In this document: in pieces, positions 1-8,374 of the stretch
Position numbering within the stretch: position 1 is the stretch's first letter
Layout of the letters: each line of letters starts with the position of its first letter
DNA from: an uncultured Collinsella sp.
GTDB lineage: Bacteria; Actinomycetota; Coriobacteriia; Coriobacteriales; Coriobacteriaceae
Length of the DNA: 64,000 nucleotides
Direction of reading: 5' to 3'
Assembly (NCBI GenBank): GCA_958437935.1
Contig: CAUBPS010000011.1
Coordinates: forward strand, 1 to 64,000
Position numbers and translations under genes: made by a program
Notes under the pieces: generated by a model
What the model was told of the DNA's origin: nothing
Database searches by the model: none
The model's input: only the letters and a program-made list of their open reading frames with translations

Positions 1-17
1 CCCTCAGGGTATCGGAT

Positions 18-55
18 TCCCACATTCATCCGTACATGTACGGATGAATGTGGGA
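18..55. repeat. 38-bp perfect palindrome
   Basis: The stretch reads the same on both strands with no spacer; its centre is GTACATGTAC. It lies about 130 bases before the first gene and has no T-run on either side, so it is not a standard intrinsic terminator. It could be an operator, a bidirectional stop of a gene outside the window, or a mobile palindrome. Confidence 0.7.
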
Positions 56-185
56 GGTGTTCGGATGAAGTTGATAATCAAGGGATTAATTTGTCCCATA
101 ACCTACTTTGGGGATGGGTTGAGAGGGGTGCGAGGTAGCGGTATCGTGAACCGAATAAAATAAAACCCGAGCAAGGGAGCAAGAT

Positions 186-1469
186 ATGAGCGAGCAGACT
201 ATCGGTACCACGTGTGTTCAGGGCGGTTATCGTCCGGGCGATGCGGAGCCGCGCCAGGTGCCTATCTATCAGTCCACGACGTGGAAGTACGACACGTCCG
301 AACACATGGGCAAGCTGTTTGACCTGGAGGAGTCTGGCTACTTCTATAGCCGCCTGCAGAACCCTACCTGCGACCTCGTTGCCGCCAAGATCTGCGAGAT
401 GGAGGGCGGCACCGCTGCGATGCTCACGAGCTCGGGCATGGCCGCGAACTTCCTCGCTATCTTTAACGTTGCCGGTGCCGGTGATCACGTGGTCGCGAGC
501 TCTGCCATCTATGGCGGTACCTACAACCTGCTCGCTCACACTATGGGCCGCATGGGTCTGACCTGCACTTTCGTTGCTCCTGACTGCACCGACGAGGAGC
601 TGGAGGCCGCTTTCCAGCCCAACACCAAGCTCGTCTTTGGCGAGACCATCGCCAACCCTGCGCTGGCCGTGCTCGACATTGAGCGCTTTGCCAAGGCTGC
701 GCACGACCATGGCGTGCCGCTGATGGTCGACAACACGTTCCCCACGCCTGTGATGTGCCGTCCCTTTGAGTGGGGTGCCGATATTGTCACCCACTCCACC
801 ACCAAGTACATGGATGGTCACGCGGCATATATCGGCGGCGTGATCGTAGACCACGGCCAGTTTGACTGGATGGCCCATGCAGACAAGTTCCCGGGTCTCA
901 CCACGCCCGACGAGAGCTACCACGGCGTAACCTATGCCGAGAAGTTCGGCCGCGAGGGCGCCTTCATTACCAAGGCCACCGCACAGCTTATGCGCGACCT
1001 TGGCCCCATGCAGAACCCGCAGGCGGCGTTTTTCCTGAACAGCTCGCTTGAGAGCCTGCATGTACGCATGCCGCGTCACTGCGAGAACGGTCTGGCCGTT
1101 GCCAAGTTCCTGCAGAGCCATCCCAAGGTGCGCTTTGTGAGCTATCCGGGCCTTGAGGGCGACAAGTACTACGACATGGCTCAGAAGTACATGCCCAACG
1201 GTACGTGCGGCGTCGTGAGCTTTGGCTTTAACGGCGGTCGTGCGGCGGCCGAGACCTTTATGGCGAGCCTCAAGCTCGCCCAGATCGCCACGCATGTAGC
1301 CGATGCCCGCACCTGCTGCCTGCACCCGGCAAACGCCACCCATCGCCAGATGAACGACGAGGAGCTCATCGCCTGCGGCATCTCCGCCGACATGGTGCGC
1401 CTGTCGTGCGGCCTTGAGGACACGGCCGATCTGATTGCCGACCTTGAACAGGCGCTCGCGCAGTGCTAG
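186..1469 (+). CDS. O-acetylhomoserine sulfhydrylase-like PLP enzyme (Cys/Met metabolism family)
   Basis: This 427-residue protein belongs to the Cys/Met-metabolism PLP family (cystathionine gamma-synthase fold). Visible family signatures are YSRLQNPT near the N terminus, the SSGMAA segment that binds the cofactor phosphate, DNTFPTP, and HSTTKYMDGH, whose lysine forms the Schiff base. Length and the GGVIVDHG segment fit the MetY branch (O-acetylhomoserine plus sulfide to homocysteine) better than the shorter ~400-residue MetB or MetC. Methionine gamma-lyase is a real alternative that sequence reading cannot exclude. The start is the ATG shortly after GGGAGCAAG. It is transcribed alone, with a strong terminator about 70 bases after its stop. 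The product is a cytoplasmic enzyme. Confidence 0.85.
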   Translation: MSEQTIGTTCVQGGYRPGDAEPRQVPIYQSTTWKYDTSEHMGKLFDLEESGYFYSRLQNPTCDLVAAKICEMEGGTAAMLTSSGMAANFLAIFNVAGAGDHVVASSAIYGGTYNLLAHTMGRMGLTCTFVAPDCTDEELEAAFQPNTKLVFGETIANPALAVLDIERFAKAAHDHGVPLMVDNTFPTPVMCRPFEWGADIVTHSTTKYMDGHAAYIGGVIVDHGQFDWMAHADKFPGLTTPDESYHGVTYAEKFGREGAFITKATAQLMRDLGPMQNPQAAFFLNSSLESLHVRMPRHCENGLAVAKFLQSHPKVRFVSYPGLEGDKYYDMAQKYMPNGTCGVVSFGFNGGRAAAETFMASLKLAQIATHVADARTCCLHPANATHRQMNDEELIACGISADMVRLSCGLEDTADLIADLEQALAQC

Positions 1470-1538
1470 GCTAGCGTGCGTGCGAGGCGTGGGACGGCTT
1501 TTCGGCTGACGACGTCCTCATAGTTCCGATTCCGTAGG

Positions 1539-1585
1539 CGGGACCCCGATCGTGACCGTTTGTAGGCGATTGGGGTCCCGTTTTT
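1539..1585 (+). terminator. Rho-independent terminator after the metY-like gene
   Basis: The arms CGGGACCCCGATC and GATTGGGGTCCCG flank a short loop and are followed by TTTTT. It separates the sulfhydrylase-like gene from the MFS gene that starts 25 bases later. Confidence 0.85.
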
Positions 1586-1610
1586 GCGTTGCACGATAGA
1601 AAGGATATAT

Positions 1611-2915
1611 ATGGAGAAAACTGCCGAGCAGCTGCGCCGCGAACACATTGCCCTGGAGGGCGACACCCACGGTAAGAATAAATGGGCGATTCTGTTCACC
1701 GTGCTCGTCATGACCTTTATGGCGTGTCTGGATGCGAGCATCGTGACGGTGGCGCTTCCGGTGATGCAAAAGGAGCTGGGTGTGGGTCTCGACCGCATTC
1801 AGCTCGTGAGCTCGGCGTATCTGCTCGCGACGTGCGTCGCCATGCTGCTGTTTGGCCGCTTGGGCGATGTGCGCGGCAAGGTGAATGTGTTCCAGCTTGG
1901 TGTGATCGTCTTTACGGGTGGCTCGCTGCTTTGCGGGCTTTCGGCTTCGCTCGAGGTGCTTATCTTGGCGCGTATCGTGCAGGGCATTGGCTGTGCCGCC
2001 GCGATGGCCAACAATATGGGCATCATCACCGAGTCGTTTCCGGCGCGTGAGCGCGGTCGTGCCATGGGCATTCTGGCGACCTTTGTGGCTCTTGGCATGA
2101 TGTGCGGCCCCGTGCTCGGCGGCGTACTCGTGGCAAGTTTTCCCTGGGAGAGCATCTTCCTCATCAACCTTCCCATTGGCGTCATCTCGTTTATCGTGGG
2201 GCTCTACACGCTGCCGCATGTCAAGCCGGAGGCTGGCGAACGCCCTATGCCGTTGACAGAGGCGGCGCGTCGCTGCTTTGCGAGCTCGGCTTTCACGATT
2301 AACCTGGCTTGCATGCTCATTGTCTTTATTGGCATCGGTGCGTCCGAGTTTATCCTGCCGTTCTATTTTCAGGATGCTCACGGTTTTAGTTCCGATATCT
2401 CCGGCCTGTTGTTTTTGGCGATGCCGGTCGTGAATGCCTTTGTGGGCCCGCTTTCGGGCTCGGTGTCTGACCGTGTTGGTTGTGAAGCGCCCACGGCCGT
2501 TGGCCTGGGCGTGTACGTGTGCGGTCTCTTTGCGGTGAGCACGCTTGACGAGCGCTCTTCCATCTTGATGATCGTGTGCTGCGTCGCGTTTATGTCGTGC
2601 GGCACGTCGATCTTCCAGAGTCCCAATAATTCGCTGTATATGGGTTCGGCTCCGCGTGAGGCGCTTGGCTTTGCGGGCAGCTTGGGCAGCTTGGCGCGCT
2701 ATGCGGGCATAGCGCTGGGTATTACGGCGGCGTCGCGCATCCTGTATGGACAGACGAGCGCGGTAATGGGTAAGACGGTCACGAGCTATGTGGCGGGCCG
2801 TCCGGATGTGTTCCTCTTTGGTTTCCGTTCGGTGTTTTATGTGCTGATGGCGGTTGCTGCCGTGGGCTTTGCGCTCACATTGGTACGTTTGGTGAGGACG
2901 CGCATCCGGCATTAG
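1611..2915 (+). CDS. MFS transporter, probable drug:H+ antiporter
   Basis: The 434-residue product is strongly hydrophobic with about 12-14 membrane segments. The loop after the second segment carries LFGRLGDVRGK, the conserved MFS motif A, and the first segment contains MACLDASIVTVALPVM, typical of EmrB/QacA-type (DHA2) exporters. The start is the ATG at 1611, which has AAAGGA seven bases upstream; an upstream in-frame start would lie inside the preceding terminator. The protein should sit in the cytoplasmic membrane and export small hydrophobic compounds, but the substrate cannot be read from sequence. No regulator gene is adjacent. It is a single-gene unit followed by a repeat-containing gap. 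Confidence 0.85.
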   Translation: MEKTAEQLRREHIALEGDTHGKNKWAILFTVLVMTFMACLDASIVTVALPVMQKELGVGLDRIQLVSSAYLLATCVAMLLFGRLGDVRGKVNVFQLGVIVFTGGSLLCGLSASLEVLILARIVQGIGCAAAMANNMGIITESFPARERGRAMGILATFVALGMMCGPVLGGVLVASFPWESIFLINLPIGVISFIVGLYTLPHVKPEAGERPMPLTEAARRCFASSAFTINLACMLIVFIGIGASEFILPFYFQDAHGFSSDISGLLFLAMPVVNAFVGPLSGSVSDRVGCEAPTAVGLGVYVCGLFAVSTLDERSSILMIVCCVAFMSCGTSIFQSPNNSLYMGSAPREALGFAGSLGSLARYAGIALGITAASRILYGQTSAVMGKTVTSYVAGRPDVFLFGFRSVFYVLMAVAAVGFALTLVRLVRTRIRH

Positions 2916-2944
2916 CGTGTTCGCGAGTCGCCTGCCAAGAATCA

Positions 2945-3095
2945 CGCCCATCTACTACGTTTAACTGTGCACCTCAAACCATGACGCATTCGCTAAAAAC
3001 AAAAGCGCAGGTAGAGAGCCTGCCGGTTTTTGAGAATCGGGGGTATGGACAGGGGTGTCAGGTTAAACGTAGTAAATGGGCCGATTTCGTGGCGA
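2945..3095. repeat. Intergenic repeat, family 'GGCCCATCTACTACGTTT' (copy A)
   Basis: The gap from 2916 to 3292 has no convincing gene. It holds an inverted pair: CGCCCATCTACTACGTTTAA at 2945-2964 and GTTAAACGTAGTAAATGGGC near 3063-3082. The right arm belongs to an about 85-bp unit (3011-3095). By eye that unit aligns without gaps, at roughly 70% identity, to the inverted unit at 34674-34755. The rest of the gap contains a GGGCTC/GAGCCC hairpin around 3140-3165 and the xpt promoter region. Confidence 0.7.
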
Positions 3096-3292
3096 GCATC
3101 CTCCGCAAATCCGTGGGGAACGAAGGAAAAGGGCTCATAAAGGTAGTCAAAAGAGCCCCGCCCCAAATTGACTGGTCTTGCGGCTTTATAGTGCGACGAG
3201 GCTTGTGGGTCGGGTGGGGGTCGGTACGTGGTAGACTATCGTGCAACGTTTGTTCATCGCGCGGAATCATTGCCGCGAGAAAGGGTTGCGCC

Positions 3293-3871
3293 ATGCAGGA
3301 GCTTGAGGATCGTATTCGCCGTGACGGCATCGTAAAGGCCGGTAACGTCCTTAAGGTTGATGCCTTCCTCAACCACCAGTGCGACGTTGAGCTGTTCGAC
3401 CACATGGGCGCCGAGTGGGCTCGTCTGTTCGAGGGCGTCGAGATCAACAAGATCCTGACGATTGAGGCTTCGGGCATTGGCATGGCCTGCATCGCGGCCC
3501 AGCATTTTGGTGGCGTGCCGGTTGTTTTTGCCAAGAAGGCCCAGTCCATCAACCTCGACGGCGAGCAGTATGCCACGACCATCTATTCCTTCACCAAGCA
3601 GAAGGAGTATCCGGTTATCGTGGGTAAACGCTTCCTGTCCGAGGGCGACAAGGTCCTGATCATCGACGACTTCCTGGCTAACGGCTGCGCGCTCGAAGGC
3701 CTTATCAAGATCTGCGAGGCTGCGGGCGCCGAGGTCTCCGGTATTGGTATTGCCGTGGAGAAGGGTTTCCAGGGCGGCGGCGACAAGCTCCGCGAGCGCG
3801 GTTTCCGCGTTGAGAGCCTGGCCCGTATCGCCGATATGGACTGCGAGAATGGCGAGATCACCTTCGCCTAA
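3293..3871 (+). CDS. xpt: Xanthine phosphoribosyltransferase
   Basis: The protein has 192 residues, the usual length for Xpt, and converts xanthine plus PRPP to XMP in purine salvage. Sequence evidence is the N-terminal LEDRIRRDGIVK and ILTIEASGI segments, the ATTIYSFTKQ loop, and the PRPP-binding motif KVLIIDDFLANG. A much longer in-frame reading beginning near 2981 runs through an intergenic repeat. I therefore chose the ATG at 3293, which follows AGAAAGGG and gives the family's usual N terminus. I looked upstream for a purine riboswitch and did not find its conserved segments. The enzyme is cytoplasmic. The next gene follows after a terminator-like hairpin. Confidence 0.92.
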   Translation: MQELEDRIRRDGIVKAGNVLKVDAFLNHQCDVELFDHMGAEWARLFEGVEINKILTIEASGIGMACIAAQHFGGVPVVFAKKAQSINLDGEQYATTIYSFTKQKEYPVIVGKRFLSEGDKVLIIDDFLANGCALEGLIKICEAAGAEVSGIGIAVEKGFQGGGDKLRERGFRVESLARIADMDCENGEITFA

Positions 3872-3899
3872 GCGCGCGGCACATACGATTTGCATGCGA

Positions 3900-3934
3900 T
3901 GTGACAAAGGGACGGTCCCTTTGTCACATTTTTT
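3900..3934 (+). terminator. Perfect hairpin TGTGACAAAGGGAC with T-run
   Basis: Two perfect 14-base arms, TGTGACAAAGGGAC and GTCCCTTTGTCACA, are followed by TTTTTT. It fits an intrinsic terminator for xpt. The symmetric GTGACAAAGGGAC core is of a kind common as an intergenic palindrome in anaerobic Gram-positive genomes. The next ORF starts 20 bases later. Confidence 0.8.
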
Positions 3935-3954
3935 GTTTGGAGGGAGGTGTTGGT

Positions 3955-4335
3955 ATGGACGAGATCAAGATGGGCTGGCGCGAGTATGCGCGCTATGCCG
4001 AGATGTCGGCCGAGGAGCTGACGCGCGACTGTGAGGTGCAGGTGTTTCGCGCGACGGGGCCGGGCGGCCAGGGCGTCAACACGACGGACTCTGCGGTGCG
4101 CATGAAGCATGTGCCTACGGGGATAGTCGTGACGGCGCGAGAGAGCCGTAGCCAGTTTCAGAATCGTGCGAGCTGCCTGCGCAAGCTGAAGGCCGAGCTC
4201 GAGCGTCGCGGCCGTCCGCCGCGCCGTCGCGTCAAGACCAAGGTGCCCCAACGCTCGCTCCAGCGCAGACTCAACGACAAGCACTTCAACGCCATCAAAA
4301 AGGCCAACCGCCGCAAGCCGGGCAGCGAAGATTGA
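3955..4335 (+). CDS. Release-factor-like GGQ protein (ArfB/YaeJ type)
   Basis: The 126-residue protein is a stand-alone catalytic domain of class I release factors. Residues about 31-55 contain RATGPGGQGVNTTDSAVR, with the GGQ tripeptide that triggers peptidyl-tRNA hydrolysis, followed by HVPTGIVV. The C-terminal third is very basic (RRGRPPRRRVKTK and ANRRKPGSED), as in ArfB, where the tail enters the empty mRNA channel of stalled ribosomes. There is no codon-recognition domain, so it is not RF1 or RF2. The start at 3955 follows GGAGGGAGGTG. The likely role is rescue of non-stop ribosomes, but a general hydrolase of unknown substrate is possible. A long inverted repeat separates it from the converging lipid kinase gene. 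Confidence 0.8.
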   Translation: MDEIKMGWREYARYAEMSAEELTRDCEVQVFRATGPGGQGVNTTDSAVRMKHVPTGIVVTARESRSQFQNRASCLRKLKAELERRGRPPRRRVKTKVPQRSLQRRLNDKHFNAIKKANRRKPGSED

Positions 4336-4342
4336 TCCCCTT

Positions 4343-4414
4343 CTAAGTTGCGGTGAAATAGGGACTGTTGGGCTGTCAAAGCCGCAAAACAGTCCCTATT
4401 TCACCGCAACTTAG
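4343..4414. repeat. Inverted repeat with perfect 27-bp arms, family 'CTAAGTTGCGGTGAAATA'
   Basis: The arms at 4343-4369 and 4388-4414 are exactly complementary over 27 bases around an 18-base loop. The hairpin lies between two converging genes and could stop transcription from both sides, although it lacks a clean T-run. The same arm sequence, slightly changed, forms the outer ends of the repeat at 34513-34955, so this is a dispersed repeat family. Confidence 0.85.
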
Positions 4415-4419
4415 GTTGG

Positions 4420-5382
4420 CTAGTGGGTTGGGCTCCAGACCTCGAGGGCGGCGGGGAGGATGTCGACCTCGATGCGGGAGGCGACGATGGCTTCGCCGTC
4501 GGCTTGGATGGGGTAGTTGGGCTCCTCGAAGGTGAGTTCGGCATGGCGGCAGCGGCGCATGCGCACTGGCGGAAGCTTGGTGTGGTGGCCGTCCTTGGCT
4601 GAAAGGAACATGGGCAGGGCGACTGCACGGGGCACGGGACCGAATGCGTAACAAACGTCGAGGATACCGTCGCAGGGGTCGGCATCGGGGCAGATACGAT
4701 AGCCCGAGCCATAGGTGGGGCCCAGCTGGATGGCCATGATAATCGCCCGTACGCGCTCGGCGGGCGCGCCGTCAAAGCTGACCGTCATGGGGTAGTTGCG
4801 ATAGCGCAGCCCAAACTGCTCAAGGCCCGAAAGGGTATAGAGCGGAGCGCCGGTAAGTCCCGTCTTCTTGCGCAGCTCGGTGGTGCCCAGGCCGATGGCG
4901 GCGTCAATGCCGACGGAGAGCGTCTGGTCGTAATACTCGACGGCCGCCTCGCCGCTGCCGCTTGCAGGGTTCCACGAGCGAATGCGCCCGATGTCCTGAC
5001 GCTGCAGCTCGCAGGTGAGCAGGGCACCAAAGTCCTTACCGGAGAAATCGTCGATGCCGAGCGTCTGGGCAAAATCGTTGCCGGAGCCCACGGGCAGGAC
5101 GGCAAGCGCCGGTCGGGCTGCCTCTTCCTGCGTCATCAAGCCATTGACGACCTCGTGGATCACGCCGTCGCCGCCGAGTGCGATAACCGTGCGGTAGCCC
5201 TGGGCCTGCGCGGCAAGTTCTTTGGCTTGTCCCATGTACTCGGTCAGCACCAGGTCAAACTGGGATGAGCGCGCGGTCATGTCCAAAAAGCGCTGCAGGC
5301 GCTCAGCCACTTTGCGTGCCGCGCCCGATTGGGCGGCGGGATTGGCGATGATCAGCGTGCGACCAAAATCTGTTGCGTGCAT
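4420..5382 (-). CDS. YegS/DagK-type diacylglycerol or lipid kinase
   Basis: The 320-residue protein has the DAG-kinase catalytic fold. It begins with TLIIANPAAQSG, contains the nucleotide-binding glycine motif GGDGVIHEVVNGL around residues 89-101 and VLPVGSGNDFAQTL shortly after, and ends with IQADGEAI, the usual C-terminal strand motif of BmrU/YegS proteins. Such enzymes phosphorylate diacylglycerol or related lipids with ATP at the inner membrane face and recycle lipid head-group turnover products. The exact substrate is not decidable here. It is transcribed leftward as a single gene, converging on the ArfB-like gene. Confidence 0.85.
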   Translation of the reverse strand: MHATDFGRTLIIANPAAQSGAARKVAERLQRFLDMTARSSQFDLVLTEYMGQAKELAAQAQGYRTVIALGGDGVIHEVVNGLMTQEEAARPALAVLPVGSGNDFAQTLGIDDFSGKDFGALLTCELQRQDIGRIRSWNPASGSGEAAVEYYDQTLSVGIDAAIGLGTTELRKKTGLTGAPLYTLSGLEQFGLRYRNYPMTVSFDGAPAERVRAIIMAIQLGPTYGSGYRICPDADPCDGILDVCYAFGPVPRAVALPMFLSAKDGHHTKLPPVRMRRCRHAELTFEEPNYPIQADGEAIVASRIEVDILPAALEVWSPTH

Positions 5383-5467
5383 GGGGCGACTCCCGGCGTA
5401 TGGCGTGACGATGCGGTCGCGTTCGGGTTATGTTGCCCCGATTGTGACCGTGCGGCGTTTACTGCAT

Positions 5468-6889
5468 CTACTCTATCAGGTCGTTGTGGCGATCGATAGC
5501 CTCTGCCACCGTGCCGCCCTCGTCCACAATGAGCGAACGGCGCTTGGGCGAGATAATGCGCTGCGCGGGATAAACGCCGCGGTGGCCGCCGGCGAGATAG
5601 CTGATAAACGCAACGATGACAAAGAACCCGGCTGCTGTGCCGTGGAACAGGTCGATGGCCATCATGCAGGTGGTGATGGGCACGTTAAGGCCGGCACAGA
5701 ACACGCCGAGCATGCCGAGGGCCGCCAGAAAGCTAGGGTCGATGCCGGTGAGGCAGCCGATCCAGCCGCCAAGCGCAGCTCCGATGCCAAACAACGGTGT
5801 GACCTCGCCGCCCTGGAAGCCGGCGCCCAGAGTGAGCGCCGTCACGACCAACTTGATGGCTGCGTCGGCGAGTGTCGTATTGCCGGCGAACCCGGCGCCC
5901 GAGAGCCAGGTGGCAAGGCCGGCGTACTTCCAGGCATCGAGCACCGCGTAAGCTACGAGCACCACGAGAGCGCCCACGAGGGCGCGAACAAGATAGTTGG
6001 TGATAAAGCGGCCGTAGAGGCTCTTGACGGTTCGAACTGACCAGGCGAAGAGGCGTGCGGTTAGACCGAACACGATGGCGCTGACGACGACGATGGCGAC
6101 GGTTTGGGGCGTCATATCGGGGACGCTGGCGATGACGTTCGCCTCGTACTCGGTACCTAGGGCAAGCGATGTAAAGTAGCCGGTAAACGAGGCGACGAGG
6201 CAGTAGATGCCGGCGGTGTAGTCGATCTTGCCGATAAAGCACATTTCCATGCCAAAGAAGGCGCCGGCGAGGGGCGAGCCGAACACGGCACCAAAGGCAG
6301 ACGAGATGCCGGCGAGCATGAGGTCGTGATGGTCGTGCTTTTTAAGATGGGCGAGGTTTGAGATGTTGCTGGCGATGGTACCGCCGATCTGCACGGCAGC
6401 GCCCTCGCGTCCGGCCGAGCCGCCTGTCAGGTGCGTGAGCGTGGAACAGACAAAGGTGAGGACGGCCATGCGGGCATGGATGAGGCGGGTTCCCAGGGCG
6501 GAATCGATGACCAGGTTGTTGCCACGTTTGGCGGCAAGGCCATGGTTCTTATACACCCATGCGGTGGCGACACCCACGGCGGGGAGCAGGGCGTAGACCC
6601 ACGCATGGTGCTCGCGATAATCGGTCGCGATGTTCAGCGAGGCCAAAAATGCCCAGGCGGCAACACCCATGGCGAGCGAGACGATCACGACGAGCACGAG
6701 CAGCTTGGCGCTCGCGAGCAGATTGCGGGCGTTCCGGCGCGTGTCGGCGGCCAAGAGATGCTCGGAGCGGGTGAGCTGATGCCTGCCGGCCATGATGACG
6801 TCATTCAGGGAGAAGAAGCCTCCCTCATCGAGCGGCAGGGAATTGTCTTGCTCTTCGCTTTCGCTGTCTGATGTGTCGGTAAAAGCCAT
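5468..6889 (-). CDS. CLC-family anion channel/antiporter
   Basis: The 473-residue membrane protein has the CLC signatures GGSAGREGAAVQIGG, which includes the gating glutamate of the GREG motif, and GAGFQGGEVTPLFGIG near residue 365. The classical chloride-coordinating GSGIP loop is missing; the equivalent N-terminal region reads KRGNNLVID. GGEVTPLF and the lack of GSGIP recall the CLC-F subgroup of fluoride/proton antiporters, so fluoride export is possible, but no fluoride riboswitch is visible upstream. The N-terminal 35 residues are acidic and cytoplasmic. The gene is divergent from moeA. A TATAAT-like element for this strand lies at 6920-6925. Confidence 0.8.
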   Translation of the reverse strand: MAFTDTSDSESEEQDNSLPLDEGGFFSLNDVIMAGRHQLTRSEHLLAADTRRNARNLLASAKLLVLVVIVSLAMGVAAWAFLASLNIATDYREHHAWVYALLPAVGVATAWVYKNHGLAAKRGNNLVIDSALGTRLIHARMAVLTFVCSTLTHLTGGSAGREGAAVQIGGTIASNISNLAHLKKHDHHDLMLAGISSAFGAVFGSPLAGAFFGMEMCFIGKIDYTAGIYCLVASFTGYFTSLALGTEYEANVIASVPDMTPQTVAIVVVSAIVFGLTARLFAWSVRTVKSLYGRFITNYLVRALVGALVVLVAYAVLDAWKYAGLATWLSGAGFAGNTTLADAAIKLVVTALTLGAGFQGGEVTPLFGIGAALGGWIGCLTGIDPSFLAALGMLGVFCAGLNVPITTCMMAIDLFHGTAAGFFVIVAFISYLAGGHRGVYPAQRIISPKRRSLIVDEGGTVAEAIDRHNDLIE

Positions 6890-7101
6890 GGTGTCCTCTT
6901 CTTTGGTTACAACGCAAGCATTATAGAGCGTGACAAACGCGTGGAGCCGGTGGGTTGGTTTCGGTTCCGTTTCGTGCCCTGTAACCGACAGGTGTATTCG
7001 CGAGTGCAGGCCGTCTCACGGTTGAGCGGCGGGGGATTATACTGAATAAAACATAAAGAATCGGCGCCCTTGTTACGCGCCGCGATCTGTAAGAGGTGCA
7101 T

Positions 7102-8364
7102 ATGGCAGAGAAGCTCATTCCGTTGGAGGACGCGCAGGCAATTGTCTTGTCACATGTGAGTCCGACCGGGGTTGTCGAGATTCCCGTATGGCAGGCGGCG
7201 GGTCTTCCTTTGGCTGAGGATGCTGTGGCCGATATCGACATCTCGCCATTTGCCAACAGCGCCATGGACGGGTATGCCGTACGCGCCGCAGATCTTGCTA
7301 CGGCGTCAACCGATGCGCCGGTGACGCTTTCCGTTGTTGGCCACGAGGCAGCGGGTCATGTGTTTGAGGGTACGATTGGCGCGGGCGAGACGGTCCGCAT
7401 TATGACGGGCGCGCCGGTTCCCGAGGGCGCCGACGCCGTGGTGAAGTATGAGATTGTCGAGGTCCTTGACGGCGATGGCAACGAGGGCTCGCACGTCCGC
7501 TTCTCGGCGCCGGCTAAGGTGGGGGAGAACGTTCGCTCTGCTGCCGAAGAAGCCCATGCCGGCGACGTCGTGATGCGTGCCGGTGAGATTGTGGCGCCGG
7601 CAGGCGCGGGCCTGCTGGCAAGCGCCGGGTACGCGAGCGTGAAGGTGCACGCCGCACCGCGCGTGGGCATCATCTCGCTGGGCACGGAGCTGGTTGCTCC
7701 AAGTGAGCTTCCGGCGCGTGGCCAGATTCGCGATTCCAACTCCTCGGCGTTGATGGCCGAGGCACTCGATGCCGGTGCCGAGCCCGTGTTCTACGGTATC
7801 GCGCCCGACGACGAGCAGGCGATATCCGAGCTTGTGCATCGCGCGGTGCGCGAGTGCGATTTTGTCATTACGAGCGGCGGGGCCTCGGCCGGAGACTACG
7901 ACTACGTGACGGCGCTGGTCCGGTGCGAAGGCGAGGTCCTGTTCGATCGCATCTCGATGCGTCCCGGCAAGGCCATCACGTTTGGCCTGCTCGGCGGCAA
8001 GCCGTACCTGGGGCTTTCGGGCAATCCGGCGGCGGCCTACGTGGGCTTTGAGGTGCTCGCGCGCCCGGCGATTCGTAAGATGCGCGGCTTTGCCGAGGGG
8101 GCGCGTCCTGTGCAACAGGCAATGCTGACACACGGAGTGAAGAAGCGCCAGGACCGTCGATTCTATGACCGCGCCACGGTTGCGCGCGATGCCCAGACCG
8201 GCGAGCTTATGGTGACTGAGGCCAAGAGCCAGAATTCGGCGCTGCTTGGCACGATGCAGCGCGCGAATTGTCTGCTGCGCATTAACGAGGGCCCGTGCGA
8301 GCTCGAGCCGGGCGATGTCGTGGATGTCGTCCGCGTCGACTTGCCCGAGGGCACCGTGCTTTAG
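7102..8364 (+). CDS. moeA: Molybdopterin molybdenumtransferase
   Basis: This 420-residue protein inserts molybdate into adenylylated molybdopterin, the last common step of cofactor synthesis. MoeA hallmarks are the N-terminal PFANSAMDGYAVRA, MTGAPVPEGADAVVKYE, GIISLGTEL, the SGGASAGDYDY motif of the MogA-like domain, and the late GLSGNPAAAYVGFE. Domain order is linker/domain I-II (about 1-180), the catalytic MoCF domain (about 180-330) and a C-terminal beta barrel. I chose ATG 7102 over the GTG six bases upstream because AAGAGGTG is then correctly spaced. The mogA-like gene begins 10 bases after its stop, so the two are probably co-transcribed. Confidence 0.95.
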   Translation: MAEKLIPLEDAQAIVLSHVSPTGVVEIPVWQAAGLPLAEDAVADIDISPFANSAMDGYAVRAADLATASTDAPVTLSVVGHEAAGHVFEGTIGAGETVRIMTGAPVPEGADAVVKYEIVEVLDGDGNEGSHVRFSAPAKVGENVRSAAEEAHAGDVVMRAGEIVAPAGAGLLASAGYASVKVHAAPRVGIISLGTELVAPSELPARGQIRDSNSSALMAEALDAGAEPVFYGIAPDDEQAISELVHRAVRECDFVITSGGASAGDYDYVTALVRCEGEVLFDRISMRPGKAITFGLLGGKPYLGLSGNPAAAYVGFEVLARPAIRKMRGFAEGARPVQQAMLTHGVKKRQDRRFYDRATVARDAQTGELMVTEAKSQNSALLGTMQRANCLLRINEGPCELEPGDVVDVVRVDLPEGTVL

Positions 8365-8374
8365 GAGGAGCGCT

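Noticed and set aside
3140..3292. Purine riboswitch ahead of xpt
   Set aside because: The conserved loop sequences of the purine aptamer are not present in this stretch.
3058..3582. Minus-strand frame overlapping the xpt start
   Set aside because: It is antisense to xpt and to an intergenic repeat, with no family features.
6890..7101. Fluoride riboswitch ahead of the CLC gene
   Set aside because: I looked for the crcB-type conserved segments on the minus strand and did not see them.
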